This document shows positions 1 through 7,360 of a stretch of DNA of 9,667 nt, piece by piece. This stretch comes from Candidatus Thorarchaeota archaeon (GTDB lineage Archaea > Asgardarchaeota > Thorarchaeia > Thorarchaeales > Thorarchaeaceae). How positions within the stretch are numbered: the stretch's first letter is position 1; every line of letters starts with the position of its first letter. The translations under genes and the position numbers were made by a program. Below the pieces are notes generated by a model. The model made no database searches. It was not told where the DNA came from and was given only the letters and a program-made list of their open reading frames with translations. Location: the NCBI GenBank assembly GCA_011365025.1, contig RDOF01000070.1, positions 1-9,667 of the forward strand. Direction: 5' to 3'.

Positions 1-582
1 GTGCAGACAGATGTGTCAAAAGAGATAGAGATCATCAAGTTGGTTGAGAAGACGAAAAGTGAGCTGGGTCCGGTCGACGTGCTCGTGAACAATGCAGGCA
101 TGTACATAGTGAAGCCACTCATTGAACAGACAATTGATGATTGGCATAGGGTGATGGATGTAAACCTCACATCTGCCTTTGTTGCAACCAGAGAAGCTGC
201 CAAGATAATGATTCCAAGAAAGCGCGGATGCATAATCAACATATCCTCAACATTTGGATTTGGAGGAACAAAGTTCACGGAGGTGAGCTATTATGCATCA
301 AAGGGCGGCATGATTGCCATGACTAAGGCACTAGCCGTTGAACTGGGAGAACATAACATTCGGGTCAATGCAATTGCCCCAGGTTTCTTTCCCACAGCAA
401 TGTCGGAAGGCGCTTTGAAGGACAAACAAATACGAGAAACAATGATTGATCCAAGGACGGCTCTACCAATGTATGCGCAGAACGAATGGATAAGGGGAGC
501 CGCTTGCTTCTTGGCCAGTGACGATGCTCGGTACATCACAGGTCAGACCATTGCCGTCGACGGTGGATGGCTGGCATTCTAG
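1..582 (+). CDS. Short-chain dehydrogenase/reductase (classical SDR), 5'-truncated by the window edge
   Basis: NAD(P)-dependent oxidoreductase of the classical SDR family; the substrate cannot be read from the sequence. The visible 193 residues hold NNAG (30-33), the conserved Asn of the DVN motif (55), the catalytic Ser region ISS (81-83), the active-site YxxxK pair (Tyr97, Lys101), the PG motif after strand 6 (127-128) and the C-terminal VDGGW (187-190). The N-terminal Rossmann glycine motif (TGxxxGxG) is absent. The first visible residues (QTDVS) match the segment that normally lies about 60 residues into an SDR, so the GTG at base 1 is almost certainly an internal Val codon and the true start lies upstream of the window. 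A cobalamin-binding gene follows 39 nt later on the same strand, so the two may be co-transcribed. Any link to carotenoid metabolism is only a guess from proximity. Confidence 0.9.
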   Translation: MQTDVSKEIEIIKLVEKTKSELGPVDVLVNNAGMYIVKPLIEQTIDDWHRVMDVNLTSAFVATREAAKIMIPRKRGCIINISSTFGFGGTKFTEVSYYASKGGMIAMTKALAVELGEHNIRVNAIAPGFFPTAMSEGALKDKQIRETMIDPRTALPMYAQNEWIRGAACFLASDDARYITGQTIAVDGGWLAF

Positions 583-601
583 TTGAATTTGATACGACTC
601 T

Positions 602-610
602 AAAGGAGAT
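602..610 (+). promoter_or_regulatory. Shine-Dalgarno of the B12-binding gene
   Basis: AAAGGAGAT lies 11 nt before the ATG at 622 (13 nt counting from GGAG) in the 39-nt gap after the SDR stop. It supports the ATG at 622 as the start and suggests independent translation initiation within a possible SDR-B12 operon. Confidence 0.7.
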
Positions 611-621
611 AAAAACCCGCG

Positions 622-1683
622 ATGGGCAGAAGGGAATCAAGGGTGCTTGGGGAGGTAACAAGTGCAATTGTATCAAGGGCCCTTGATTGTCATAGGAATC
701 TTGACACCAGCCTAAGTGAGAGATATCCTTCTGAAGCCATGGAAACATATCGTCGCGATTTGGAATATCACCTGCAATATCTTGACGCGGCGCTTAGAAT
801 GGAGAGTCCGCTGCTCTTTACCTCCTATATGCAATGGGTGAAGGTTCTGATTCATAATCTCAATCTACCTGTGGAGGATCTGATTACAAGCATCAATTGC
901 ATCAGGGACGCACTGATGAAAGAATTACCTGTAGAAACGAAAGCCCTCTCTATTGACTATCTTGATGAGGGATTGAAACAGCTTGAAGAAGCAGATGTTG
1001 AGATGCCTGCCTATTTGGGAGAAGACCCCTCGTTGTCAGTGGTCGTGACACAATACATCAATGAGCTTCTTGATGGAAATAAAGAGAAGGCAGAGAAACT
1101 CATTTTTGAAATACTCGGCCAAGGAATGTCTTTAGAAAGAGTATACCTAGAAATTTTCGCCATTTCGCTTCAGGAGATTGGAAGACTTTGGCTTCAAGGA
1201 GAAATCACTGTCGCACAAGAACATTACAGCACGGCAGCAACACGCTTGATAATGAATCAGCTCAGACCGAGGTTTCTAGGCAAGAAGAAGGATAGGATGG
1301 TGTTACTTCTCTGCGTTGCCGGGGAATTGCATGACGTAGGTCTGAAGATTGTTGCAGACTTCTTCGAAATGGATGGTTGGATTTCATACTACCTCGGAGC
1401 AAATGTACCCACGAAAGGTATTGTTTCCTTTATCGAAAAGCGGAAGCCCGATGTTGTCGCCATATCTGCAACTCTGGCCGCACATGTACCATTGGTGCAC
1501 GATACCATTCGCATAATCAGAGAGTCAGATTTAGGGAGAAAACTGATAGTCATTGTTGGTGGGAGGCCATTCAATATTGATTCTGAATTGTGGAAGAAGG
1601 TGGGAGCAAACGGCTATGCTTCCAATGCCAGGGACGCAGTGGATTTTGCAAATGAACTGGTTGAGAATGCTAAGAAGAAGTAA
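622..1683 (+). CDS. Cobalamin (B12)-binding sensory protein with CarH-like photosensory signatures
   Basis: Soluble 353-residue protein, probably an adenosylcobalamin-binding sensor. Residues 1-130 are predicted helical, of unknown function, and contain no recognisable DNA-binding motif. Residues about 135-220 form the helical cap domain, with W190-x9-E200-H201, the signature of AdoCbl photoreceptor domains in CarH/LitR proteins. Residues about 225-345 are the Rossmann-like B12 domain. It has E235-x-H237-x-x-G240, where His237 is the expected lower axial cobalt ligand, ISATL (281-285) and GG (313-314). Spacing from His201 to His237 (36) is close to that I recall for Thermus CarH (35). The residue after the Trp is Leu191, whereas Thermus CarH has the His that ligates cobalt after photolysis. 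There is no MerR domain and no methyltransferase partner in the window, so a signalling role is more likely than catalysis. Start: ATG preceded by AAAGGAGAT (602-610), a strong Shine-Dalgarno with a rather long 13-nt spacer after GGAG. The protein also resembles, from memory, a family of bacterial stand-alone cobalamin-binding proteins with the same helical N-terminus. Domain confidence is high; the light-sensing role is inference. Confidence 0.88.
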   Translation: MGRRESRVLGEVTSAIVSRALDCHRNLDTSLSERYPSEAMETYRRDLEYHLQYLDAALRMESPLLFTSYMQWVKVLIHNLNLPVEDLITSINCIRDALMKELPVETKALSIDYLDEGLKQLEEADVEMPAYLGEDPSLSVVVTQYINELLDGNKEKAEKLIFEILGQGMSLERVYLEIFAISLQEIGRLWLQGEITVAQEHYSTAATRLIMNQLRPRFLGKKKDRMVLLLCVAGELHDVGLKIVADFFEMDGWISYYLGANVPTKGIVSFIEKRKPDVVAISATLAAHVPLVHDTIRIIRESDLGRKLIVIVGGRPFNIDSELWKKVGANGYASNARDAVDFANELVENAKKK

Positions 1684-1686
1684 CTC

Positions 1687-2175
1687 CTACTCTATGCTTT
1701 CTGGAAGAGGCTTAAGTGCTAACATTATTTCACGGGCTTCTTTGAGAAACCCGTCCATCATTTTGGCTACATGAGGAGCATCGGATCTGTAGAGATTCTT
1801 TATTGATTCCATTTCCGTTATCGAGTCCTCAAGTTTATCGATGGTCTTCTTTATTCCTAGAGATACAATGGATGACACTTTATCTTCAATGAAGTACAGA
1901 AATCTTCTTCTGCCTCGGCCTGTTTGATCATAGTCCATCTCTCCGCTGATTAATCCCAGGGCCTCCATTTGAGAGATAATGAGTCCAACGTTGCTGCGGG
2001 AATAGCTTGTCCTATCGGCAATATCTTCTGCACTTAGTGTGCCTTCTCCTTGGTATTTGGCCAAGTAGAGGACTGCAAGAACAGGTCCGGCATTCTTCCC
2101 AAGTCCAAGCCATTCCGCCTGTTTCTCAAGAAAGCGCACAAGAGGGCCATAGGTTTTGAGGGGCGCGTCTGACAT
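1687..2175 (-). CDS. MarR/GbsR-family winged-helix transcriptional regulator
   Basis: A 162-residue DNA-binding protein, likely a homodimeric repressor. Residues 10-35 form the helical lead-in (RFLEKQAEWLGL, then GPVLAVLYLAK) typical of GbsR-like MarR proteins. LSAEDIADRT (47-56) and SYSRSNVGLIISQMEALG (57-74) are the helix-turn-helix with the recognition helix. The basic stretch around TGRGRRRF (85-92) is the wing. Residues about 96-130 and 133-155 are helical and should make the dimer interface. The ligand is unknown. The ATG start is preceded by only a weak GGTG (2183-2186). The gene converges on the cobalamin-binding gene with a 3-nt gap and lies downstream of, and on the same strand as, the sensor kinase. 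A palindrome 25-46 bp upstream of its start is a candidate operator for autoregulation. By analogy with the MarR-type CrtR of actinobacterial C50-carotenoid clusters it could control the nearby crt genes, but this is inference. Confidence 0.85.
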   Translation of the reverse strand: MSDAPLKTYGPLVRFLEKQAEWLGLGKNAGPVLAVLYLAKYQGEGTLSAEDIADRTSYSRSNVGLIISQMEALGLISGEMDYDQTGRGRRRFLYFIEDKVSSIVSLGIKKTIDKLEDSITEMESIKNLYRSDAPHVAKMMDGFLKEAREIMLALKPLPESIE

Positions 2176-2197
2176 TTGAAGGCACCACTAGCTGATA

Positions 2198-2224
2198 TTC
2201 CAATTTTTTTAGTTAAATTGGGAA
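2198..2224. promoter_or_regulatory. Candidate operator/promoter of the MarR-type regulator gene (inverted repeat)
   Basis: Perfect 7-bp arms CCAATTT (2200-2206) and AAATTGG (2215-2221) flank an 8-nt AT-rich spacer. Partial symmetry continues outward (TT on the left, AA after one extra G on the right). The element ends 22 bp before the start codon of the minus-strand regulator, where an archaeal TATA element would lie if the leader is short. A palindrome over the core promoter fits autorepression by a dimeric MarR-family protein. I saw no second copy upstream of the crt genes by eye. Confidence 0.4.
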
Positions 2225-2292
2225 TTAATCAGGACAACCCGGAATTTCCTTTTAGGTCTTTCTAATCTGGCTGCAGAAGGGCTAAGAATCAG

Positions 2293-4488
2293 CTAATTGT
2301 CAGGAATCTCTATCACGAATGTTGTGGGGGAAGTTGCCTTCAAACTGAGCCTCCATCCATGGGCCTCCACAATCCGCTTGGCAATTGCCAGACCGTAGCC
2401 AAGCCGGCCCTGCTTACTAGTGAATCCTCGGTCGAAGATTCTGCTTCTTACCTCAGGAGAAATTTCCAAACCATCGTTTGTTATCTCCAATAATGATTGA
2501 CCCTGTGATTTTCTGTTTGTCAGTTCAATTCTACTTGGTTTTCCATGAACTATCGCATTATCAATGATATTTGAAAACACCTGCAGAATGCGGGTCCTAT
2601 CACCTACAACCTCAGGCAAATCCGTTCGTATATACTCGATAGACGAGGGAATGTGACTATTTGCCACTTCATCAGCTATTTCACTCAGTCTGACCGTTTC
2701 CTTCTTCTCAATTGCAAGACCAGCATCAGCGAGCTGTGCCGAATGCTCCAGGAGTTGGTTCATCTCCTCAATAAGCACAGGCAACTTTGCAAAGTTTTCA
2801 TCATTCTGCAGTTCGTGTGTCAGATGAAGAAAGCCGCTGATCTTAAGCAGGTAATTTGAGAGCTCATGCTTCATGTGATGCGCGAAATCACTTAGCTCTT
2901 CCTTTTGCTTTTTGAGTTCTTCATACACCCCCACCTGCTCAGTTATATCAGTGAAGGCTGTAATGAAGAGTCCTTTCATAGGAGAATATGCCGTAACTGA
3001 ATACCAACGTTTGAGAGGCTCTGCATACTGCTGGAATTGAACTGGTTCCTGCGTGAGCGCCACCTTGCCATAGACTTCAATCCAGTTGAATTCGGAATTC
3101 TTGATGCCGGGCAGTACCTGCGTGATTGTCTTCCCTATGATCTCTCTTCTGCTTAGACCAGTGAACTCCTCGAATGCCGCGTTCACCTGGAGAAATGTAT
3201 AATCAATCGGAGTGTTTTCATCATCCGTTATAATTCGGTGAAATGCCAAAGCTACTGGTGTATTCTCAAAAAGGACGCTCATCTGCTGTTGCGTCGCAGC
3301 GAGGACCAAGAGCCCCATGTCAGATGGGCTCGATTTCTCCTGCATATGAAATGTGAAGCCGGAGAAGTCGCCAGTGACAGATGTCCCGAAGGGAGCTGCT
3401 ACTACTTGAAGGTGAACGCTGCCGCTTCTCTCCGTTTCGTAGAGTCGCTCGTGCGCAACTTCCGAGAAATCGTACTCCCTATCGAACGTTGCTACTCTAC
3501 CAGATTGCAGCTGCTCCTTCACTTCCTTGCGAAGCATTGGGTCTTGAAAGAAGTTGTATCCTATAACATTTTCAGCTGATGCAAGGCCAAACATACTGAG
3601 GCACTGGCGATTTGCCGCTGTGAGATTCCCATCCTTGTCGAAAATTGCAATGGCTATAGGAGACTCCTCAAAGACACTTCTGAATCTGGTTTCTGACTCC
3701 TCAAGAGCAGTCTCAGATAGCTTCCTTGCGCTTGTATCCCTGACAATTGCCCAGGAACCGATAGGGGTACCATGGTCGTCAGCCATCACCCAGGCATTTA
3801 CAGAAACCGAAATAGTGCTGCCATTCTTACGAAGCAGCGCGGTCTCCAGCAGTCTTGGGGCACCGGTCCTTTGAATGTTTTCACCTGTTTCTGTCAGCTG
3901 GGAGTACCATTGTTGCTCAGACAACGCCTTAAAATTAAGTCCCAGCAATTCCTTCCTTGAATATCCTGTAATTCGTTCGAAGGCAGGGTTTGCATCAACC
4001 AGATTCCCCTCAAAATCAAAGGCTGCTATGCCATCGAGAGATGAGGTGAATAGCTGGCGAAATCGAGAGTTGCTTGCCTCCAAAGCTCTTTCCATTCTCC
4101 GGTTGTCAACAGAGCTTTGAATATGATGAGCCAACTCCTTGAAGAGACCCACAGGGTCCTCCGGATCCTTCCTAAGATAGAAATCCGCGCCGAGATTCAG
4201 TGCTTTTATTGCAACCTCTTCCCTGCTTCTTCCTGTGAACATTATGAATGGAAGCGAGTTCCCGGATTGCCTTAGCCACTCCAGTAGCTCCAAGCCATTC
4301 ATCTCATTGTCACCCAAGTGGAAATCGCATACAATCGCATCAATTTGCTCATGCTCAAGTAGGCGCAATGCATCTTGAGCAGACCTAGCTGAAATAATGT
4401 TGAATCTCTCAGATTCTTCTCGAAGGAATCGGTTCACCATTTTCAGCAAATCGGCATCATCATCGACTGTTAGAATCCTGATTGGCAC
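2293..4488 (-). CDS. Receiver-PAS-PAS-PAS histidine kinase (cytoplasmic hybrid sensor kinase)
   Basis: A 731-residue signalling protein with no signal peptide or membrane segment. Domain order: a receiver domain (about 3-125) with acidic Asp9/Asp10, phospho-acceptor Asp55 (VCDFHLG), Thr85 and Lys107; PAS 1 (about 139-256), PAS 2 (about 264-380) and PAS 3 (about 400-516), the last ending in TDITEQ; a HisKA-like helix pair with H-box MKHELSNYL (phospho-acceptor His541); and a HATPase_c domain with N-box IIDNAIVHG (641-649), IFDRGF (684-689) and glycine-rich GRLGYGL (694-700). The G1 box is degenerate (NDGLEI, 671-676, with Glu where a second Gly is usual), as also seen in some archaeal kinases. 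A receiver at the N-terminus means the protein is probably itself a phosphorylation target that gates its own kinase. The PAS domains could sense redox, light or small molecules; no cofactor residue is obvious. The start is GTG (4488-4486), with GAGG in GAGAGGATGAT 8 nt upstream. No cognate output protein is encoded beside it except possibly the regulator downstream. Confidence 0.93.
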   Translation of the reverse strand: MPIRILTVDDDADLLKMVNRFLREESERFNIISARSAQDALRLLEHEQIDAIVCDFHLGDNEMNGLELLEWLRQSGNSLPFIMFTGRSREEVAIKALNLGADFYLRKDPEDPVGLFKELAHHIQSSVDNRRMERALEASNSRFRQLFTSSLDGIAAFDFEGNLVDANPAFERITGYSRKELLGLNFKALSEQQWYSQLTETGENIQRTGAPRLLETALLRKNGSTISVSVNAWVMADDHGTPIGSWAIVRDTSARKLSETALEESETRFRSVFEESPIAIAIFDKDGNLTAANRQCLSMFGLASAENVIGYNFFQDPMLRKEVKEQLQSGRVATFDREYDFSEVAHERLYETERSGSVHLQVVAAPFGTSVTGDFSGFTFHMQEKSSPSDMGLLVLAATQQQMSVLFENTPVALAFHRIITDDENTPIDYTFLQVNAAFEEFTGLSRREIIGKTITQVLPGIKNSEFNWIEVYGKVALTQEPVQFQQYAEPLKRWYSVTAYSPMKGLFITAFTDITEQVGVYEELKKQKEELSDFAHHMKHELSNYLLKISGFLHLTHELQNDENFAKLPVLIEEMNQLLEHSAQLADAGLAIEKKETVRLSEIADEVANSHIPSSIEYIRTDLPEVVGDRTRILQVFSNIIDNAIVHGKPSRIELTNRKSQGQSLLEITNDGLEISPEVRSRIFDRGFTSKQGRLGYGLAIAKRIVEAHGWRLSLKATSPTTFVIEIPDN

Positions 4489-4803
4489 TGTATCATCCTC
4501 TCGTTTCTTTTCACTGGTTGCCTATGGTTCTTAACATATCCGTTTTTTTCTTCAACTCTCAACCTATGAAAATTGTTGTAGGTACAAAACGGGATAACCT
4601 TGCCGTCTGAAATCGATAGCTAGTCGAACACAGCTGAACTCCTTCTAAGTCAATGTTCCAAGTGTCCGGCAAATGCACCTTTGCAGGCATAGTGAAGCAG
4701 CTCATGGGAGCTCGAAGAGAACCATCTGTTTTGCTTCAAAGAAAGGAGGAAATAAGGGGCTTTACCAGTGGAGGCAATTGTGACACAGCTTCGTCCCATC
4801 CGA
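4489..4803. other. 315-nt intergenic region between sensor kinase and crtI
   Basis: It must hold the sensor-kinase promoter (left part, minus strand) and the 3' end of the crtBI transcript (right part). I see no convincing gene or RNA. Weak elements only: on the minus strand an A-rich run followed by GATATGTTAAG (around 4520-4545), a poor TATA candidate; a short inverted repeat AGCTC/GAGCT (4699-4703 and 4708-4712); and a pyrimidine-rich minus-strand stretch (about 4737-4760) that could act in termination. A 70-codon plus-strand reading frame starting at 4653 runs into crtI antisense and does not look like a protein. Confidence 0.5.
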
Positions 4804-6321
4804 TTAGAGTCGACCGTCCTTGTCATCTTGAAGGACGAGTCTCGTCGTCAGATCAGCGCTCATAATGACACTGGGCACACCCGCACCTGGATGAGTTCCT
4901 GCACCAACAATGTATAGTCCTTTGATGTCACGAGACCGATTATGAGGCCTGAAATAACCCGACTGGAGCAGTAATGGCTGCAATTGGAAAGCTGCCCCCT
5001 TGTACGAGTGAAAGTCCTTCTCGTAGTCAGCCGGGGTGTAAGTCCTGACAACAGCCAGATTATCCAGGAGTCCTGGAAGCAGGCGCTCGTTTAGTGCTGA
5101 AAGAATGTGATCCTTGAATGACTCCCTCTTCTCATCCCAGTTTGTATTAGAATCCAGATTCGAAACGGGGGTGCAGGCATACATGGTTTCACAACCCTCT
5201 GGAGCTAGCTGAGGATCAGTACGTGTAGGGATGTGAAGATAAGTAGAGAAATCGTCAGGCACAACATGATGCTTGAAAATATCATTGACAAGCGGCTTAT
5301 ACCGAGGCCCGAAAACTATGCTATGCTGGGTCATGTCTTCGTACTTCTTTTCTACACCGAAGTAGGTCATGAAAAGACTCATACTGTACTTAGCTTTGCG
5401 GTATCGCCTGTCACTATTCTTCTTCCTATATCTTGAATCAATGAGATTCATGTAAGTGTGAGCAATGTCGGCATTCGATACAACAATGTTAGCATCATGG
5501 TGCTTCCCATTTGCGGTTGTTACGCCCTCTACCCGTTTTGACGATGAGACCTCCATTTTATCAACTTCGGTATTGAGCTCAATTTTACCACCTAGTTCGA
5601 TGAAGAGCCTCTCAAGGGCGTCAACGAGCTTGTGTGTGCCGCCACGGACCCACCACATGCCATGCTTCTCTTCGATGTAAGTGATTAGCGTGTAGATAGC
5701 CGTTGCCGTGAAGGGATTTCCTCCAATGAAGAGGGGATTAAAGGAGAGAGCCATTCGAAGTCTTGGATCCTTAACATGGCTAGCAACCATTCCATGAACG
5801 CTCTTGTAGGCTTTGTATCGAACGCCCGCAGGACCCATTTTTGCCATGCTCCAGAGAGACTCAAAGGGCATGGACCCAAAGGTTTCGAAGCCCAACTCGT
5901 AAATTGGCTTAACGGCCTTCATGAATTTGGAGTACCCTTTCACATCGTTGGGGCTTAGTCGTTCTACTTCCTTCAGATTCTCTTCGTACCCACTGTAATT
6001 CATTTGTGTCCCATCTGGGAAGTATAGACGGTATTTTGGTGAAACCTTCACAAGCTCAACATAATCCGAAGATTTCCTTCCTGCATACTCAAAAATGGCA
6101 TCAATCAAGAAGGGAGGTGTAAGTATAGTTGGACCCGTATCGAATGTGTATCCCTTCTCTGAGAACACACCAGCACGACCTCCAAGCTGATTACGCTTTT
6201 CAAGCAGGGTTACGGGATACCCAGAAGCCTGCAACCGTACAGCTGCGCTTAAGCCCCCAAATCCTCCCCCAATCACAACAACACTTTTGCCACGATTTTC
6301 ACTAGTCTTCTCAGATGCCAT
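4804..6321 (-). CDS. crtI: Phytoene desaturase (CrtI)
   Basis: FAD-dependent carotenoid desaturase, expected to convert phytoene to lycopene at the membrane surface. The 505 residues match the usual CrtI length of about 490-510. It has an N-terminal dinucleotide-binding GGGFGG (18-23) after a hydrophobic strand, Glu41 at the end of strand 2, LGGRAG (46-51), FDTGPT (60-65) near the start, IGGNPF in the middle, and the C-terminal FAD motif GAGTHPGAGVP (473-483). The FDTGPT form and the IGGNPF...IYTLI segment resemble classic bacterial CrtI. The ATG start has an excellent Shine-Dalgarno, AAGGAGA (6331-6337), and lies 16 nt after the crtB stop, so crtB and crtI form a two-gene operon. A second CrtI-family gene with a different FDMGPSWY signature lies across the divergent promoter, so the split of desaturation steps between the two enzymes is inferred, not shown. 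Confidence 0.88.
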   Translation of the reverse strand: MASEKTSENRGKSVVVIGGGFGGLSAAVRLQASGYPVTLLEKRNQLGGRAGVFSEKGYTFDTGPTILTPPFLIDAIFEYAGRKSSDYVELVKVSPKYRLYFPDGTQMNYSGYEENLKEVERLSPNDVKGYSKFMKAVKPIYELGFETFGSMPFESLWSMAKMGPAGVRYKAYKSVHGMVASHVKDPRLRMALSFNPLFIGGNPFTATAIYTLITYIEEKHGMWWVRGGTHKLVDALERLFIELGGKIELNTEVDKMEVSSSKRVEGVTTANGKHHDANIVVSNADIAHTYMNLIDSRYRKKNSDRRYRKAKYSMSLFMTYFGVEKKYEDMTQHSIVFGPRYKPLVNDIFKHHVVPDDFSTYLHIPTRTDPQLAPEGCETMYACTPVSNLDSNTNWDEKRESFKDHILSALNERLLPGLLDNLAVVRTYTPADYEKDFHSYKGAAFQLQPLLLQSGYFRPHNRSRDIKGLYIVGAGTHPGAGVPSVIMSADLTTRLVLQDDKDGRL

Positions 6322-6330
6322 CAGTAGAAT

Positions 6331-6337
6331 TCTCCTT
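6331..6337 (-). promoter_or_regulatory. Shine-Dalgarno of crtI abutting the crtB stop codon
   Basis: AAGGAGA on the minus strand directly abuts the crtB TGA (6340-6338) and lies 9 nt before the crtI ATG (6321-6319). This arrangement supports translational coupling of crtB and crtI and fixes the crtI start. Confidence 0.75.
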
Positions 6338-7309
6338 TCAAAGAGCTGAGCCGTTGAGTTTTTCTAAATCATACTCCTTCTTCTCGCGTTTGTATTCAGA
6401 ACGCAACTTGCGTGCAATCCAGAGCTTCTTCCATTTGGGAACCACCGCTCGCTTCTTGAATACGTTGTAATCCATCTTTTCGATTTCTGTCATGATTTCA
6501 CCATATACTCGGCCTGCCACCTTTACGGTGAAAGCAGCGCCAGGAGGCAAATCACGATTGCCTACCTCAGCCCTTGCATAGATGCTCCGTGCCCTCGCGA
6601 TTAGGTGCTGAATCATCCACTTGAAGTTTGGACTAACTCGTTTGTTATTGAAATCCGACTCGTCCACCTTGAATTCACGCCGAGTTTCCAGAGGAATGTA
6701 GATGCGTCCGTTTTCATAGTCCTCTTCAATGTCCCGCAAAATGTTGGTTATCTGCATTGCATGACCAAGATCCGCCGCCCGTTCCAGAGTTTCAGGTTCA
6801 ATCCGTCTCCAGATATGACACATCATTATACCAACAGTTGAAGCAACGTAGTAGCAATACTTGTCCAGCTCATCCACGGTGCAAATCTCTGTCAAGTTGA
6901 TGTCCATCCTCACGCCCTCAACTAGGTCATAAAGATACTTGACGGGTATCTTGTACTTGACAAGAGTATCACCAAAAGCCCTGAAGAGAGGATGAGCGAA
7001 AACCTTACCCTCAGACATTTTTGTAACCAGGTTCTTCAGAACGTCCAGCTCGCGTTCCAGCTGGTCTTTCGGAAGGTCCAATTCATCCGCAAAGTCATCG
7101 ACAAGTCGACAGAAGGCATACAGGGCAGCTATAGACCGCCGTTCCTCATTGTTGAGATATCGAGAAGCGAAATGGAAGGAGCGTGCATGAAGCTGGAAGA
7201 GATTCATGCAGTAATCATAACTTGCCTCCAAATCCATTGGATTCGCTGTTGGCAGAGACTCAATCTCAGATGGTAATACGGTAAGATGTGTTTTGTAATC
7301 GTTGAACAT
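6338..7309 (-). CDS. crtB: Phytoene synthase (CrtB), squalene/phytoene synthase family
   Basis: Condenses two geranylgeranyl diphosphates head-to-head to phytoene, the first committed step of carotenoid synthesis. The 323-residue protein carries both Mg-diphosphate-binding aspartate motifs: DDFAD (71-75) and NILRDIEED (189-197), the latter followed by GRIYIP. HARSF (41-45) and YAFCR (64-68) are also family signatures. The Lys/Arg-rich C-terminus (about 285-312) is basic. The frame stays open upstream to 7555, but I choose the ATG at 7309-7307. Homology begins there, GGTG (minus strand, 7318-7315) lies 5 nt before it, and the longer form would run through the AT-rich promoter and overlap the divergent gene. 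It is transcribed with crtI. A squalene synthase is the main alternative, but the pairing with two CrtI-type genes favours CrtB. Confidence 0.92.
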   Translation of the reverse strand: MFNDYKTHLTVLPSEIESLPTANPMDLEASYDYCMNLFQLHARSFHFASRYLNNEERRSIAALYAFCRLVDDFADELDLPKDQLERELDVLKNLVTKMSEGKVFAHPLFRAFGDTLVKYKIPVKYLYDLVEGVRMDINLTEICTVDELDKYCYYVASTVGIMMCHIWRRIEPETLERAADLGHAMQITNILRDIEEDYENGRIYIPLETRREFKVDESDFNNKRVSPNFKWMIQHLIARARSIYARAEVGNRDLPPGAAFTVKVAGRVYGEIMTEIEKMDYNVFKKRAVVPKWKKLWIARKLRSEYKREKKEYDLEKLNGSAL

Positions 7310-7360
7310 TTGCCCACCGCCATGCCTAATACTCTTGCAGATTATTATTTCATCTATGGG

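Noticed and set aside
1..3. GTG at the first base as the true SDR start codon.
   Set aside because: The protein would lack the nucleotide-binding glycine motif and about 60 residues present in all classical SDRs; the gene simply begins outside the window.
622..1683. Reading the B12-binding protein as a methyltransferase corrinoid protein or mutase subunit.
   Set aside because: It carries the W-x9-EH photosensory signature, has an added N-terminal helical domain, and no methyltransferase, reactivase or mutase gene is nearby; not fully excluded.
3238..4120. Several plus-strand frames of 60-113 codons inside the sensor kinase.
   Set aside because: All are antisense to clear receiver/PAS coding sequence and have no protein-like features.
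4566..4610. A 14-codon plus-strand frame (MKIVVGTKRDNLAV) upstream of the sensor kinase.
   Set aside because: No Shine-Dalgarno, very short, and antisense to the likely kinase leader; nothing supports translation.
4699..4712. Short inverted repeat AGCTC/GAGCT as a terminator for crtI.
   Set aside because: Only 5 bp, no T-run after it on the minus strand, and archaeal termination relies mainly on T-rich tracts.
4653..4865. A 70-codon plus-strand reading frame in the intergenic region.
   Set aside because: No recognisable fold or start signal, and its 3' part is antisense to the crtI coding end.
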